Assembly: GCF_030246845.1 (NCBI RefSeq)
Contig: NZ_CP126889.1
Coordinates: 4,149,001 to 4,213,000 of the forward strand
Direction: 5' to 3'
Length of the DNA: 64,000 bases
From: Enhydrobacter sp.
Lineage (GTDB): Bacteria; Pseudomonadota; Alphaproteobacteria; Reyranellales; Reyranellaceae
The notes under the pieces were generated by a model. The model had not been told where the DNA came from. It saw only the letters and a list, made by a program, of their open reading frames with translations, and ran no database searches. The translations under genes were made by a program, and so were the position numbers. Shown one piece after another: positions 33,764 through 42,811 of the stretch (positions are counted from its first letter, which is position 1; each line of letters opens with the position of its first letter).

Positions 33764-34113
33764 TCGCGAGACCCGCTGTCCTCTACGGCATCAAGAATTG
33801 CGATACGATGAAGAAGGCGCGCGCATGGCTCGACGCCAACGGCGTGGCCTATACCTTCCATGACTACAAGGTGCAGGGCATCGACCGCGTCCGCCTCGAG
33901 GGCTGGGCGAAGAAGGTGGGTTGGGAGGCACTGCTCAATCGCGCCGGGACGACCTTTCGCAGGCTGCCGGAGGCCGACAAGGAAGGTCTCGGCGAGAAGA
34001 CGGCCCTCCGTCTGATGTTGGCTCAGCCTTCGATGATAAAGCGGCCCGTCCTCGAAGCCGGGGACGGGATTTTGGTCGGCTTCACGCCAGCCAAGTATGA
34101 AACCTTACGGTAA
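33760..34113 (+). CDS. ArsC/Spx-family protein, YffB-like
   Basis: This 117-residue thioredoxin-fold protein matches the YffB branch of the ArsC family: VLYGIKNCDTMKKARAWLDANGVAYTFHDYK, FRRLPEADKEGLG, LAQPSMIKRPVLEAGDGILVGF. A single Cys in NCDTMKK is in the place of the ArsC reactive Cys. Arsenate reduction is not assured; some relatives reduce other substrates or bind RNA polymerase. The GTG at 33760 overlaps the stop of the DUF2236 remnant, suggesting past coupling. The gene itself is intact. Confidence 0.85.
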   Translation: MIARPAVLYGIKNCDTMKKARAWLDANGVAYTFHDYKVQGIDRVRLEGWAKKVGWEALLNRAGTTFRRLPEADKEGLGEKTALRLMLAQPSMIKRPVLEAGDGILVGFTPAKYETLR

Positions 34114-34260
34114 AATTTATTTTTTGAATCAAATAATTAAAACAGACACTTGACGTGAAGAATCAAAATCAGGAAGGTGACGGCCAATCCGGCCGCGTAA
34201 ATGGCCGCAACAAAATTGCCAGCGGCCGCCCGGCCGCCTCTCCCTCTCGAGGTTCTGGCC
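34114..34260. other. AT-rich spacer between the ArsC-like gene and the small lipoprotein
   Basis: Within a GC-rich genome, about 34108-34175 is strongly AT-rich, with TTTATTTTTT and a long run of A/T bases. No reading frame is present. It may hold the lipoprotein promoter or a nucleoid-protein site. A TTGACG lies at 34150-34155 but no good -10 follows at 17 bases. Confidence 0.4.
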
Positions 34261-34485
34261 ATGAAAACAAAAGCTTTCGCCCTGATTCTCGTTCCTCTTG
34301 CCCTTTCCCTGTCCGCCTGCGGCGATAGCTGGGGTCAGCGCGCCGTGACCGGCGGCGCAATCGGCACGGGCGCCGGTCTCGCGGTCGGTGCGCTGGCCGG
34401 CTGGCCCTTGCTGGGCCCGGCGTTGGCCGGGGCAGCGCTGGGCGCCGGCATCGGCGCCGTCACGACGCCTGGCGGCGTCAAGTAG
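34261..34485 (+). CDS. Small glycine-zipper lipoprotein
   Basis: This 74-residue lipoprotein has the signal MKTKAFALILVPLALSLSAC (lipobox SLSA-Cys at residue 20). A Gly/Ala-rich zipper (AVTGGAIGTGAGLAVGALAG and LAGAALGAGIGAV) could insert into or associate with membrane. Such proteins are common in alphaproteobacteria and are often stress-linked; no function is known. No EcfG-type site is visible in its spacer. Confidence 0.7.
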   Translation: MKTKAFALILVPLALSLSACGDSWGQRAVTGGAIGTGAGLAVGALAGWPLLGPALAGAALGAGIGAVTTPGGVK

Positions 34486-34495
34486 CGTCGCGGAG

Positions 34496-34828
34496 CTAAG
34501 CCAGCAGCAGCCTCAGCTTACGGTCGAAGACGCGCAGCACGTCTTCGAGACTGTCCCCGTGCGCCAGCTTGCGCGGCCCGTTATAGACCATGTAGGCCCC
34601 GCCCGGGCCGTGGCCCGGGACCTTGGCGATCGCGAACAAGGGTTGCTCGGCGGTATGACGAAAAATCGAGAAGATGGCCATGCCCGGCCGGAAATCGATG
34701 GCATAGTCGCGCCATTCGCCCGACGCCACCCGCAGGCTGTAGAGATTGAGCAGCCGGGACAACTCTCGGCGATCGAAGGAGACGATCCGGCGCGCCCTCC
34801 GGTCGGCGAGGCGGTAGAGATTGGTCAT
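34496..34828 (-). CDS. DUF2794 protein
   Basis: This 110-residue protein has the DUF2794 pattern: IVSFDRRELSRLLNLYSLRVASGEWRDYAIDFRPGMAIFSIFRHTAEQPLFAIAKVPG, and it ends in VLRVFDRKLRLLL. The family is almost limited to alphaproteobacteria and its function is unknown. ATG 34828 is chosen; the longer frame to 34930 adds a non-conserved stretch. It is divergent from the gene at 34996. Confidence 0.85.
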   Translation of the reverse strand: MTNLYRLADRRARRIVSFDRRELSRLLNLYSLRVASGEWRDYAIDFRPGMAIFSIFRHTAEQPLFAIAKVPGHGPGGAYMVYNGPRKLAHGDSLEDVLRVFDRKLRLLLA

Positions 34829-34995
34829 GCGGGCAGCGAGGGGGTCATGCCGTCTGGGCGAATTGTTGCAGATGGTTTTCCGAGGGTAAAGCCACCGATC
34901 CCCAGCGTGCGGCGTTCCATGGTTTGCCAAAGGTCGGGGTGACCGCTATGAACCCGCTGAAGCTGTTGATTTTCCGCAATAATCGGGAGTCTCGC

Positions 34996-35640
34996 GTGTC
35001 CGATCAGGCCGCCTTTCAGGAAATCGACGACGCCGTCCGGCAGGATGACCTCAAAGCCTGGTGGAAACGCTACGGGACTTGGGTGGTGGCCGCGGGAGTG
35101 GCGCTCGTCGTCGTTGCCGCCGGACTGGTCGGCTGGCGGCAGTATCAGAACGCGCAGCGGGCCACGGCGGGAGCAGCCTATGCCTCGGCCCTCGCCCTGA
35201 TCGGCAAGGACAATGCGGCGGCCCGCGCCGCATTCGACAGGCAGGCCGCGAACGCGGCCGAGCCCTATCGCTCGCTGGCTGCCCTGATCGCGGCGCAGAT
35301 GCGCGACAAGCCCGAGGAGCAGGTTGGCACGCTCCGCGACCTCGCGCCGAAGCTGCCGGGAGAACTGTCCGAGCTTGCGCAGGTGATCGCCGGCTATCGC
35401 AGCATCGACACGCCGAAGGCCGACGAGACGGTCGCCGCTCTCGGGCCCATATCGGGCGTCGATCACGCCTTCCATGGCAGCATCCTCGAGCTGCAGGCGT
35501 TGCAGGCTTTCCGCAAGGGCGACGCGAAGCGGGCCAAGGAGCTGTGGGCCGAGATCATCAAGGATCCGGCTGCTTCGTCAGGCACGGTGCAGCGCGCACA
35601 GGCGATGCTCAATCTTTCCGACGAGCAGGGAACCAAATAG
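34996..35640 (+). CDS. YfgM-like membrane-anchored TPR protein
   Basis: This 214-residue protein has a short cytoplasmic start (SDQAAFQEIDDAVRQDDLKAWWKRYG), one membrane helix (about residues 32-48, WVVAAGVALVVVAAGLVGW), then a periplasmic region of TPR-like helices. It matches the TPR_21/YfgM group, which assists secretion and the BAM complex, and its position directly before bamB agrees. GTG 34996 with CGGGAG six bases upstream is preferred to the start at 34924. The next gene starts three bases after its stop. Confidence 0.8.
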   Translation: MSDQAAFQEIDDAVRQDDLKAWWKRYGTWVVAAGVALVVVAAGLVGWRQYQNAQRATAGAAYASALALIGKDNAAARAAFDRQAANAAEPYRSLAALIAAQMRDKPEEQVGTLRDLAPKLPGELSELAQVIAGYRSIDTPKADETVAALGPISGVDHAFHGSILELQALQAFRKGDAKRAKELWAEIIKDPAASSGTVQRAQAMLNLSDEQGTK

Positions 35641-35643
35641 GCG

Positions 35644-36981
35644 ATGTCGACCGTGCTGCGCTTCTGCGATCCTCGAGTCCTTCTCGCCGCCACTCTCCTG
35701 TCAGCTTCCCTCACCGGATGCAGCCTGTTCGACAAGAAGGGGCCGCCGCTTCCGGGCGAGCGCATCGCCGTGTTCAACGAACGAAGCGAGGTCGAACCGG
35801 ATACCGACATGGCCAACGTGCCGGTCGTCCTGCCGGCGCCGGTCGTGAACGATGCCTGGCCGCAGTCGGGCGGCTTTGCCGACTATGCCATGCAGCACCT
35901 CGAGATCGATGCGCAACCGCGGATCGTCTGGACGGCCGACATCGGTGCCGGGACGACCTCCGACCGCATCCTCACCACGCCGCCCGTCATCGCCGACGGC
36001 AAGGTGTTCGTTAAGGATGCCGAGAGCACCGTATCGGCGTTCCGTGCCGACACGGGGCAGCGGCTTTGGAGCGTGACCCTGAAACCGGAGGATGCGCGCG
36101 ACGAGGGCGAGTTCGGTGGCGGTCTCACCTGGTATGGCGGACGCCTGTTCGTGACCACGGGCTTCGCCAGCGTGTTCGCCCTCGATCCGAATACCGGCGG
36201 CGAGATCTGGCGATCGAAGGAAAGCGCGCCGATCCGCGGCGCGCCGCTTGCCTTCGCCGATCGCGTCTTTGCCATCACGCTCGACGGCAAGCTGCATGCG
36301 CTGGCCGCGGTCGACGGCGCCGACCTGTGGTCGTTCACGAGCCTGCAGGAGGTGGCAGGCTATGTCGACGGACCGAGCCCGGCCGGTTTTGGCGACTATG
36401 TCGTCGCTCCCTTCAAGTCGGGCGAGCTGGTCGCGTTCCATCCTGCCAACAACCGCTCGATCTGGAACGATTCGCTGGTGGGACGGGGCGCCGAGGCGCG
36501 GGCCTTCGGCAATCTCGCCGACATCCGTGGGCGGCCGGTGATCGATCGCGGCCAGGTGTTTGCGATGGGCTCGGCCGGCCAGATCACGTCGATCGACCTC
36601 GCCAGCGGGCAGCGGCGGTGGGAGCGCAACTTCGGCGGCAACCAGACACCCTGGGTCGCCGGGCGCTTCCTGTTCGCGATCACCAGCAGGGCCGACGTTG
36701 TCGCGATGGATCGCGACAGCGGCAAGGTGAAGTGGGTGACGCCGCTCACGCAGTATTTCGACGAGAAGCGCCAGAAGCTCATTCTCTGGGGCGGCCCGGT
36801 GCTGGCGGGTGACCGCCTGCTGGTAACGGGCACGACCGGCGATCTGCTGGCGCTTTCGCCCTACACCGGCGAGGTCATGGGCAAGATCAGCCTCGGCGCC
36901 CCGACCCGGCTGGCCCCCGTGATCGCCAACCGGACGATCTATGTCCTGACCGATTCGGGCAGGCTCATTGCGCTTCGCTGA
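35644..36981 (+). CDS. bamB: BamB, outer-membrane assembly lipoprotein
   Basis: This 445-residue lipoprotein has the signal ending in LTGCSLF (lipobox near residue 27). An eight-bladed beta-propeller of PQQ-like repeats follows, for example VSAFRADTGQRLWSVTL, VFALDPNTGGEIWRSK, LHALAAVDGADLWSF and ITSIDLASGQRRWERNF. BamB helps the BAM complex insert outer-membrane proteins. It is in order with the YfgM-like gene and der, as in many bacteria. The 3' end overlaps the der start. Confidence 0.9.
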   Translation: MSTVLRFCDPRVLLAATLLSASLTGCSLFDKKGPPLPGERIAVFNERSEVEPDTDMANVPVVLPAPVVNDAWPQSGGFADYAMQHLEIDAQPRIVWTADIGAGTTSDRILTTPPVIADGKVFVKDAESTVSAFRADTGQRLWSVTLKPEDARDEGEFGGGLTWYGGRLFVTTGFASVFALDPNTGGEIWRSKESAPIRGAPLAFADRVFAITLDGKLHALAAVDGADLWSFTSLQEVAGYVDGPSPAGFGDYVVAPFKSGELVAFHPANNRSIWNDSLVGRGAEARAFGNLADIRGRPVIDRGQVFAMGSAGQITSIDLASGQRRWERNFGGNQTPWVAGRFLFAITSRADVVAMDRDSGKVKWVTPLTQYFDEKRQKLILWGGPVLAGDRLLVTGTTGDLLALSPYTGEVMGKISLGAPTRLAPVIANRTIYVLTDSGRLIALR

Positions 36982-38410
36982 GCACGATCACCGTCCTGAC
37001 CGGGCAGGGTCCCGGGTCGCCATCGTCGGCCGGCCCAATGTCGGCAAATCGACACTGTTCAATCGCTTGGTCGGACGCCGGCGTGCCATCGTCGATGACA
37101 CGCCGGGGGTGACGCGCGACGTGCGCGAAGCACCCGCGCAGCTCGGCGATCTCGCCTTTACCCTGCTGGACACGGCAGGATGGGAGACTGCCGGTGGCGA
37201 GGCGCTTGAAGCGCGCATGCGCGGCTTCACCGAGCGCGCGGTCGACGCCGCGGACGTGGTCCTGTTCCTGATCGATGCGCGTGCCGGCATCCTGCCGCTC
37301 GACGAGGCTTTCGCGAGCTGGCTGCGCAAGCGCGCCGCCAAGGTGATCCTGGTGGCCAACAAGTGCGAGGGCCGCGCCGGGCAGCAGGGCCTGGCCGAGG
37401 CGCATGGCCTGGGCCTCGGCGAGCCCATCCCCGTTTCCGCCGAGCACGGCGAGGGGCTGAGCGATCTGCACGAAGCGCTCGCCAAGCACATCGCGCCCAT
37501 GTCCGAGGAAGGCGCGGAAGAAGAGGCGCCGGACGAGGCGGAGGCCGAGGGCCTGGGCGACGCCGAGCGCGCCGGGCGCCCGCTGCTGCTCGCGATCGTC
37601 GGCCGGCCCAATGTCGGGAAGTCGACGCTGCTCAACCGGCTGGTCGGCGAGGAACGCGTGTTGACCGGGCCGGAAGCTGGCATCACCCGCGATGCGATTC
37701 GGGTCGAATGGCAGTGGAAAGGCCGGCCGGTGCGCCTGGTCGACACTGCCGGCATGCGCAGACGCAGCCGCATCGAGGCCAGACTGGAGGCTGCATCGGT
37801 CGCCGACACGCTCGACACCATTCGCCTGGCCGACGTGGCGGTGGTCGTCCTCGATGCCGCCAACATGGCCGAGAAGCAGGATCTCGCCGTCGCCGGCTGG
37901 GTGATCGAGGAGGGCCGTGCACTTGTGATCGCGGTCAACAAGACCGACCTGCTGGCCGATGATCGTAGCGCGGCCGCCAAGGCATGGCGCAGGCTACGCG
38001 ACCGGCTGGAGGCCTCGTTCGCCCAGGTGAAGGACGTGCCGATCGTAGGCCTCTCGGCGCTGAACGGCCGCGGCGTGGAGAGGCTGATGCCGGCGGTGTT
38101 CGGGACCTACGAGGTCTGGAACAGACGGGTGCCGACGCCCAGGCTCAATCGCTGGCTGCGCGAGATGGAGACGCTGCATCCGCCGCCGCTGGCCCACGGC
38201 CGCCGCATCCGGCTGCGCTTCATGACGCAGATCAAGACCCGGCCGCCGACCTTCGTGCTGTCGGTGAGCCAGCCCGCGGAGCTGGGGGACGACTACCTGC
38301 GCTTCCTGGTCAATCGCCTGCGTGACGATTTCGGCCTGCCTGGCGTTCCGATCCGGTTGACCATGCGCAAGCCGAAAAATCCTTATGTCGGCCGGGCGAA
38401 GAAACGGTAG
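36968..38410 (+). CDS. der: Der (EngA), ribosome-assembly GTPase
   Basis: This 480-residue protein has two GTPase domains: G1 GRPNVGKST (about residues 20-30) with DTAGW and NKCE, and a second G1 GRPNVGKSTLLN (about 213) with DTAGMRRRSRI and NKTD. An acidic linker of about 30 residues (SEEGAEEEAPDEAEAEG) lies between them, and a C-terminal KH-like domain ends GVPIRLTMRKPKNPY. Der acts in 50S subunit maturation. No ATG or GTG start fits; TTG 36968, inside bamB, is the only usual start before the first G1, giving a 14-base overlap. Confidence 0.92.
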   Translation: MRFAEHDHRPDRAGSRVAIVGRPNVGKSTLFNRLVGRRRAIVDDTPGVTRDVREAPAQLGDLAFTLLDTAGWETAGGEALEARMRGFTERAVDAADVVLFLIDARAGILPLDEAFASWLRKRAAKVILVANKCEGRAGQQGLAEAHGLGLGEPIPVSAEHGEGLSDLHEALAKHIAPMSEEGAEEEAPDEAEAEGLGDAERAGRPLLLAIVGRPNVGKSTLLNRLVGEERVLTGPEAGITRDAIRVEWQWKGRPVRLVDTAGMRRRSRIEARLEAASVADTLDTIRLADVAVVVLDAANMAEKQDLAVAGWVIEEGRALVIAVNKTDLLADDRSAAAKAWRRLRDRLEASFAQVKDVPIVGLSALNGRGVERLMPAVFGTYEVWNRRVPTPRLNRWLREMETLHPPPLAHGRRIRLRFMTQIKTRPPTFVLSVSQPAELGDDYLRFLVNRLRDDFGLPGVPIRLTMRKPKNPYVGRAKKR

Positions 38411-38412
38411 CG

Positions 38413-39123
38413 CTACACCGCCCGATCGTCCGCCACCCACTCGCCGTTCAGGATGCAGGAAGGGAGCGCCAGCCGGATCAGCACCTCGGCATGGGCCTCG
38501 GGCGGCGGCAGGTTCGCCGGATCCTCGCCCGGAAAGGCCTCCCTGCGCATCTTGGTGCGCGTCGGGCCGGGATTGTAGAGATTGGCCCTGACCGGCGTAT
38601 GGGCGATCTCGGCGGCGTAGACGCGGATCATCATGTCGAGTGCCGCTTTGCTCGCGGCATAGGCGCTCCAGTAGGGCACGATCCGCCGCGAGATGCCCGA
38701 CGTCACGAAGATCGCACGCCCGGCGTCGGACAGGCGCAGCAGCGGATCGAGGGAACGGATCAGCCGCCAGTTGGCGGTCACGTTCACCGCCATGACGCGT
38801 TCGAAGACAGTGGGATCGATATGGCCGATCGGCGAGAGCTGACCCAAGATGCCGGCATTGCCGAGGAGCACGTCGAGCTTGCCGAAGCGCTCGTAGAGCG
38901 CGGCGCCCAGCCGGTCGATTCCGGGACTGTCGGTGACGTCGAGCGGCACCAGCGTGGCGTTGCCGCCGGCCGCCTTGATCTGGTCGTCAACGGCTTCCAG
39001 CCCGCCCACGGTGCGGGCGACGAGCACGCAATGTGCGCCCTCCCGGGCAAAGGCCAGCGCCGCGGCCGCACCCAAGCCCCGCGACGCGCCGGTCACCAGC
39101 GCGATCCGCCCTTGCAGTCTCAT
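38413..39123 (-). CDS. SDR-family oxidoreductase
   Basis: This 236-residue SDR has GRIALVTGASRGLGAAAALAF (cofactor loop), LGNAGILGQLSPIGHID, Ser in IFVTSGISRR, and YAASKAALDMMI (Tyr-x-x-x-Lys). The end lacks the usual D-G-G motif. It lies four bases after purF on the same strand, so it is the last gene of the minus-strand array and is likely co-transcribed. Its role is unknown. It resembles the YciK branch in the ALDMMIRVYAAE region. Confidence 0.8.
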   Translation of the reverse strand: MRLQGRIALVTGASRGLGAAAALAFAREGAHCVLVARTVGGLEAVDDQIKAAGGNATLVPLDVTDSPGIDRLGAALYERFGKLDVLLGNAGILGQLSPIGHIDPTVFERVMAVNVTANWRLIRSLDPLLRLSDAGRAIFVTSGISRRIVPYWSAYAASKAALDMMIRVYAAEIAHTPVRANLYNPGPTRTKMRREAFPGEDPANLPPPEAHAEVLIRLALPSCILNGEWVADDRAV

Positions 39124-39127
39124 CGGC

Positions 39128-40627
39128 TCACGCCGGTTCGGCGAGGAAGGAGAGCTGGCGATCCTCGTCGGCTTCAGCGAGGTCGTCGAGCGGGATCGGG
39201 TAGTCGCCCGTAAAGCAGGCGTCGCAGAACGAGGGGTTGGCGTTGTTGCGTCCGCCGGGCATGCCCATGGCGCGATAGAGGCCGTCGATCGAGATGAAAG
39301 CGAGCGAATCGACGCCGATGAACTTCGCCATGCCGGCCACGTCGTAGCGCGAGGCGAGAAGCTTGTCGCGCTCGGGCGTGTCGATGCCGTAGAAGCAGGG
39401 ATTGGTGGTGGGCGGCGCGGCGATGCGCATATGCACCTCCCGCGCGCCGGCATTGCGCACCATTTCCACGATCTTCATCGACGTCGTGCCGCGCACGATC
39501 GAGTCGTCGACCAGCACGACGCGCTTGCCCTCGATATAGGCGCGATTGGCGTTGTGCTTCAGCCGCACACCGAGATGGCGGATGTTGTCCGCCGGCTCGA
39601 TGAAGGTCCGGCCCACATAGTGGTTGCGGATGATGCCGAGCTCGAACGGGATGCCGGACCGATGGGCATAGCCGATGGCGGCTGGCACGCCCGAATCGGG
39701 CACCGGCACGATGACGTCGGCCGGCACGGGGCTTTCCCTGGCGAGCTCCATACCGATCCGCTTGCGCGCCTCGTAGACGCCCACGCCCTCGATCCGGCTG
39801 TCGGGCCGGGCGAAGTAGATGTGCTCGAAGACGCAGAAACGGCGCTGATGCCTGGGGAAGGGCTTGATCGAGCGCAGGCCCTGGCCGTCCACGATCACGA
39901 CCTCGCCGGGCTCCACGTCGCGCACGAAGCGGGCGCCGATGATGTCGAGCGCGCAGCTTTCCGACGTCAGGATCCAGGCGTCCTCCAGCCGCCCGATGCA
40001 GAGCGGCCGCACGCCCAGCGGGTCGCGCACGCCGTAAAGCGCTTCACCCGTCAGCATGAGCAGCGAATAGGCACCCTTCACCTTGCCCAGCGCATCGATG
40101 ATGCGGTCGACCACCGTCGAGTAGGTCGAGCGGGCGATCAGGTGGTTGATCACCTCGGTGTCCGTGGTCGACTGGAACAGGCAGCCCATGCGCACCAGTT
40201 CCTTGCGCAGCAGGTAGGCGTTGGTGAGATTGCCGTTATGCGCCAGGGCCAGCCCGCCGAAGTCGAAATCGGCGAAGATCGGCTGGATGTTTCGATCCGA
40301 CGACCCGCCCGTCGTGGCATAGCGGTTGTGGCCGATCGCCGAATAGCCCTCGAGCTTGGCGATGACCGATTGGGCGCCGAAGATGTCGCCCACGAGGCCG
40401 GCTGCGCGGTGATTGTGGAAATGCCGACCGTCGAAGGTGACGATGCCGGAGGCCTCCTGGCCGCGATGCTGCAGGGCATGCAGGCCGAGCGCGGTGTGGG
40501 CGGCGGCATCCGCAGTCCCGTAGATGCCGAACAGCGCACATTCCTCGTGGAACTTGTCGAGGTCGTGGTGTGGGCGGGCAGGGGTCACGGCGGCGTTATA
40601 TCTGGGAGCAACGCGCCGCGCCATCAA
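39128..40627 (-). CDS. purF: PurF, amidophosphoribosyltransferase
   Basis: This 499-residue enzyme catalyses the first step of purine synthesis, PRPP plus glutamine to phosphoribosylamine. The glutaminase Cys is in EECALFGIYG (near residue 30), a short propeptide before it is cut off in relatives, and the phosphoribosyl-binding loop is in VVLVDDSIVRGTTS. HNGNLTNAYLLR and GHNRYATTG belong to the N-terminal hydrolase domain. The start is ATG 40627 or 40624. It follows cvpA, which is its classic neighbour. Confidence 0.95.
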   Translation of the reverse strand: MMARRVAPRYNAAVTPARPHHDLDKFHEECALFGIYGTADAAAHTALGLHALQHRGQEASGIVTFDGRHFHNHRAAGLVGDIFGAQSVIAKLEGYSAIGHNRYATTGGSSDRNIQPIFADFDFGGLALAHNGNLTNAYLLRKELVRMGCLFQSTTDTEVINHLIARSTYSTVVDRIIDALGKVKGAYSLLMLTGEALYGVRDPLGVRPLCIGRLEDAWILTSESCALDIIGARFVRDVEPGEVVIVDGQGLRSIKPFPRHQRRFCVFEHIYFARPDSRIEGVGVYEARKRIGMELARESPVPADVIVPVPDSGVPAAIGYAHRSGIPFELGIIRNHYVGRTFIEPADNIRHLGVRLKHNANRAYIEGKRVVLVDDSIVRGTTSMKIVEMVRNAGAREVHMRIAAPPTTNPCFYGIDTPERDKLLASRYDVAGMAKFIGVDSLAFISIDGLYRAMGMPGGRNNANPSFCDACFTGDYPIPLDDLAEADEDRQLSFLAEPA

Positions 40628-40634
40628 GGATAAC

Positions 40635-41240
40635 TTACTGCGACTGATTGTTGTCTGTCGGCGCGGAGTCGGGTGTGGATGGCGTGCTCTGCGGCGAGGG
40701 CATTGGCCCCAGATTCGGCATGGAATCGACCGGTTTCTGCTGCAGGCGCGTGCGGAAGCCCGGCGGCAGATAGGGTTCGACGAAATTGGCCATGTCCTTG
40801 ATCATCGGGAAGGTGGCGCCGCCCTCGACCGGCGGCGGAAGCGCCTTGGGGCCGAGATAGCTGTAGAAAAGGAAGGCGGTGCCCATGACCACCCAGGCGC
40901 AGAAGGCGCCGAACCCGGCGCCCAGGATGCGGTCGGGCTTGGCCAGCGGGCCGCCGCGGACCGAGCGGGAGAAGGCGTTGGTCAGCATGACCAGCACGAT
41001 CAGGGCGCCGACGAAGACCACCAGCATCGAGACGAAGTAGGCGAGCTCGGGATTGGCGACCAGCTGCTGGACCTGGGGCTGGATCAGGTTCGAGAAATGG
41101 ACCGCGATCCAGCCGGCGGCGACCCACGAGGCGATGAACAGGACCGAATGTGCGAACCCCGAGGACATGCCGATGGCCGCGCCGAAGATCGCGACGGCAA
41201 TGACGGCGACATCGAACACCGTAAGGCCAAGCTGCTCCAT
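40635..41240 (-). CDS. cvpA: CvpA family membrane protein
   Basis: This 201-residue protein has four hydrophobic helices (LTVFDVAVIAVAIFGAAIGMSSG; VLFIASWVAAGWIAV; FVSMLVVFVGALIVLVML; GAGFGAFCAWVVMGTAFLFY). A Pro/Ser-rich tail follows, which is probably periplasmic. CvpA is linked to colicin V export and to envelope stress, and is often beside purF, as here (eight bases between them). The mechanism is not known. Confidence 0.85.
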   Translation of the reverse strand: MEQLGLTVFDVAVIAVAIFGAAIGMSSGFAHSVLFIASWVAAGWIAVHFSNLIQPQVQQLVANPELAYFVSMLVVFVGALIVLVMLTNAFSRSVRGGPLAKPDRILGAGFGAFCAWVVMGTAFLFYSYLGPKALPPPVEGGATFPMIKDMANFVEPYLPPGFRTRLQQKPVDSMPNLGPMPSPQSTPSTPDSAPTDNNQSQ

Positions 41241-41277
41241 CGCCCCTCTATCCCCTTTGTCTTTGCTCTTCCGTCAC

Positions 41278-42717
41278 CTAGTCGCGCCTGCGTTCCGGGG
41301 CGCCGTCGCGCCGCGATCGCTTGAGGGGCCGATCGGCCGGTTGAAAACGTCTCACAAGGTCGGCCAGATGCTCGATTTCGTCAACAACGATGCCCTCGGC
41401 CGGTCGCGACGGGACGCCCGCGCCGGTCTGGCTGCGCGGCACCAGCGCGGTGCGAAAGCCGAGCTTCGTCGCCTCGCGCAGCCGCGCCTCGCGCTGGCCG
41501 ACGGGACGCACCTCGCCGCCGAGGCCGATCTCGCCGAACACCACCATGTCGGGCGGCACCGCCTCGTCGGCGAGCGACGACACGACCGCCGCGGCGACCG
41601 CGAGATCGGCTGCTGGCTCGCCGATGCGCAGGCCGCCGGCAACGTTGAGATAGACGTCATTGGCGCCGATGCTGACGCCGCAGCGCGCCTCCAGGACCGC
41701 CAGCACCATGGCAAGCCGATTCGAATCCCAGCCGACCACGGCGTGGCGCGGCGTGGCGAAGGATGACGGCGCGACCAAGGCCTGGATCTCCACCAGCACG
41801 GGCCGCGTGCCCTCGATGCCGGCGAACACGCAGGCGCCCGAAACCTGTCCGCGCCGCTCGGCCAGGAACAGGGCGGAGGGATTGGCGACATCGGCAAGCC
41901 CGCGGTCGGACATCTCGAACACGCCGATCTCGTCCGTCGGGCCGAAGCGATTCTTGACCGTGCGCAGGATGCGGAACTGGTGCCCGCGCTCGCCTTCGAA
42001 ATAGAGCACCGTGTCGACCATATGCTCGAGCACGCGGGGGCCCGCGATGGCGCCGTCCTTGGTCACGTGGCCCACCAGCAGGACGGCGATACCGCGCCGC
42101 TTGGCGAGCTCGACCAGCGCCTGCGCCGAGGCGCGCACCTGGGTGACGGTCCCCGGCGTGCTCTCGACCGTGTCGAGCCACATCGTCTGTATCGAATCGA
42201 TCACAGCGACCTTTGGCGCGTCGGGGCGCTCGAGCGTGGCGACGATGTCGCGGATCGAGGTGGCAGCGGTTAGCTGGACAGGCGCGTCGTGCAGGCCCAG
42301 CCGCTCGGCTCTCAGCCGCACCTGATCGAGCGCCTCCTCGCCCGAGATATAGGCGCAGGCCGTGTGTTGCCTGGCGAGCGCGGCGGCGACCTGCAGCAGC
42401 AGGGTCGACTTGCCGATGCCGGGATCGCCGCCGATCAGCAGCGCCGAGCCCACCACCAGACCGCCCCCGCACACGCGATCGAACTCGGCGATGCCGCTCG
42501 TGTAGCGCGGGGGCTGCGGCGTCGAGCCGGTGAGACCGGCGAACTCGAGCCGCCTTCCCTTGCCGCCGCGCGACAGGCCGCCGCCGGCCGGTCCCGGAGC
42601 GGGGGCCGCTTCCTCCACGATCGTGTTCCATTCGCCGCAGCTCTCGCAGCGGCCACTCCATTTGCTGGTGACGGCGCCGCACGACTGGCAGACGAAGCGC
42701 TTCAGCGGCCGGGCCAT
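41278..42717 (-). CDS. radA: RadA (Sms), DNA repair ATPase
   Basis: This 479-residue protein has a four-Cys zinc motif (VCQSCGAVTSKWSGRCESCGEWNT, residues about 9-32), a RecA-like ATPase with Walker A GGDPGIGKSTLLLQ, Walker B-type KVAVIDSIQT, the family KNRFG motif, and a C-terminal Lon-protease-like domain (NVAGGLRIGEPAADLAVAAAVVSS). It aids branch migration in recombination. ATG 42717 (MARPLKRFV) is chosen; the frame upstream is not conserved. 37 bases separate it from cvpA downstream. Confidence 0.92.
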   Translation of the reverse strand: MARPLKRFVCQSCGAVTSKWSGRCESCGEWNTIVEEAAPAPGPAGGGLSRGGKGRRLEFAGLTGSTPQPPRYTSGIAEFDRVCGGGLVVGSALLIGGDPGIGKSTLLLQVAAALARQHTACAYISGEEALDQVRLRAERLGLHDAPVQLTAATSIRDIVATLERPDAPKVAVIDSIQTMWLDTVESTPGTVTQVRASAQALVELAKRRGIAVLLVGHVTKDGAIAGPRVLEHMVDTVLYFEGERGHQFRILRTVKNRFGPTDEIGVFEMSDRGLADVANPSALFLAERRGQVSGACVFAGIEGTRPVLVEIQALVAPSSFATPRHAVVGWDSNRLAMVLAVLEARCGVSIGANDVYLNVAGGLRIGEPAADLAVAAAVVSSLADEAVPPDMVVFGEIGLGGEVRPVGQREARLREATKLGFRTALVPRSQTGAGVPSRPAEGIVVDEIEHLADLVRRFQPADRPLKRSRRDGAPERRRD

Positions 42718-42811
42718 CCGAGCTCCCAGGCCATGAGCGCCCCTGAAGCGGCGCAATCTTCCTGCTTCGTCCGCAAGGCCCGGCTGCGCGAGCGGCGTGC
42801 TCCAGTGATGC

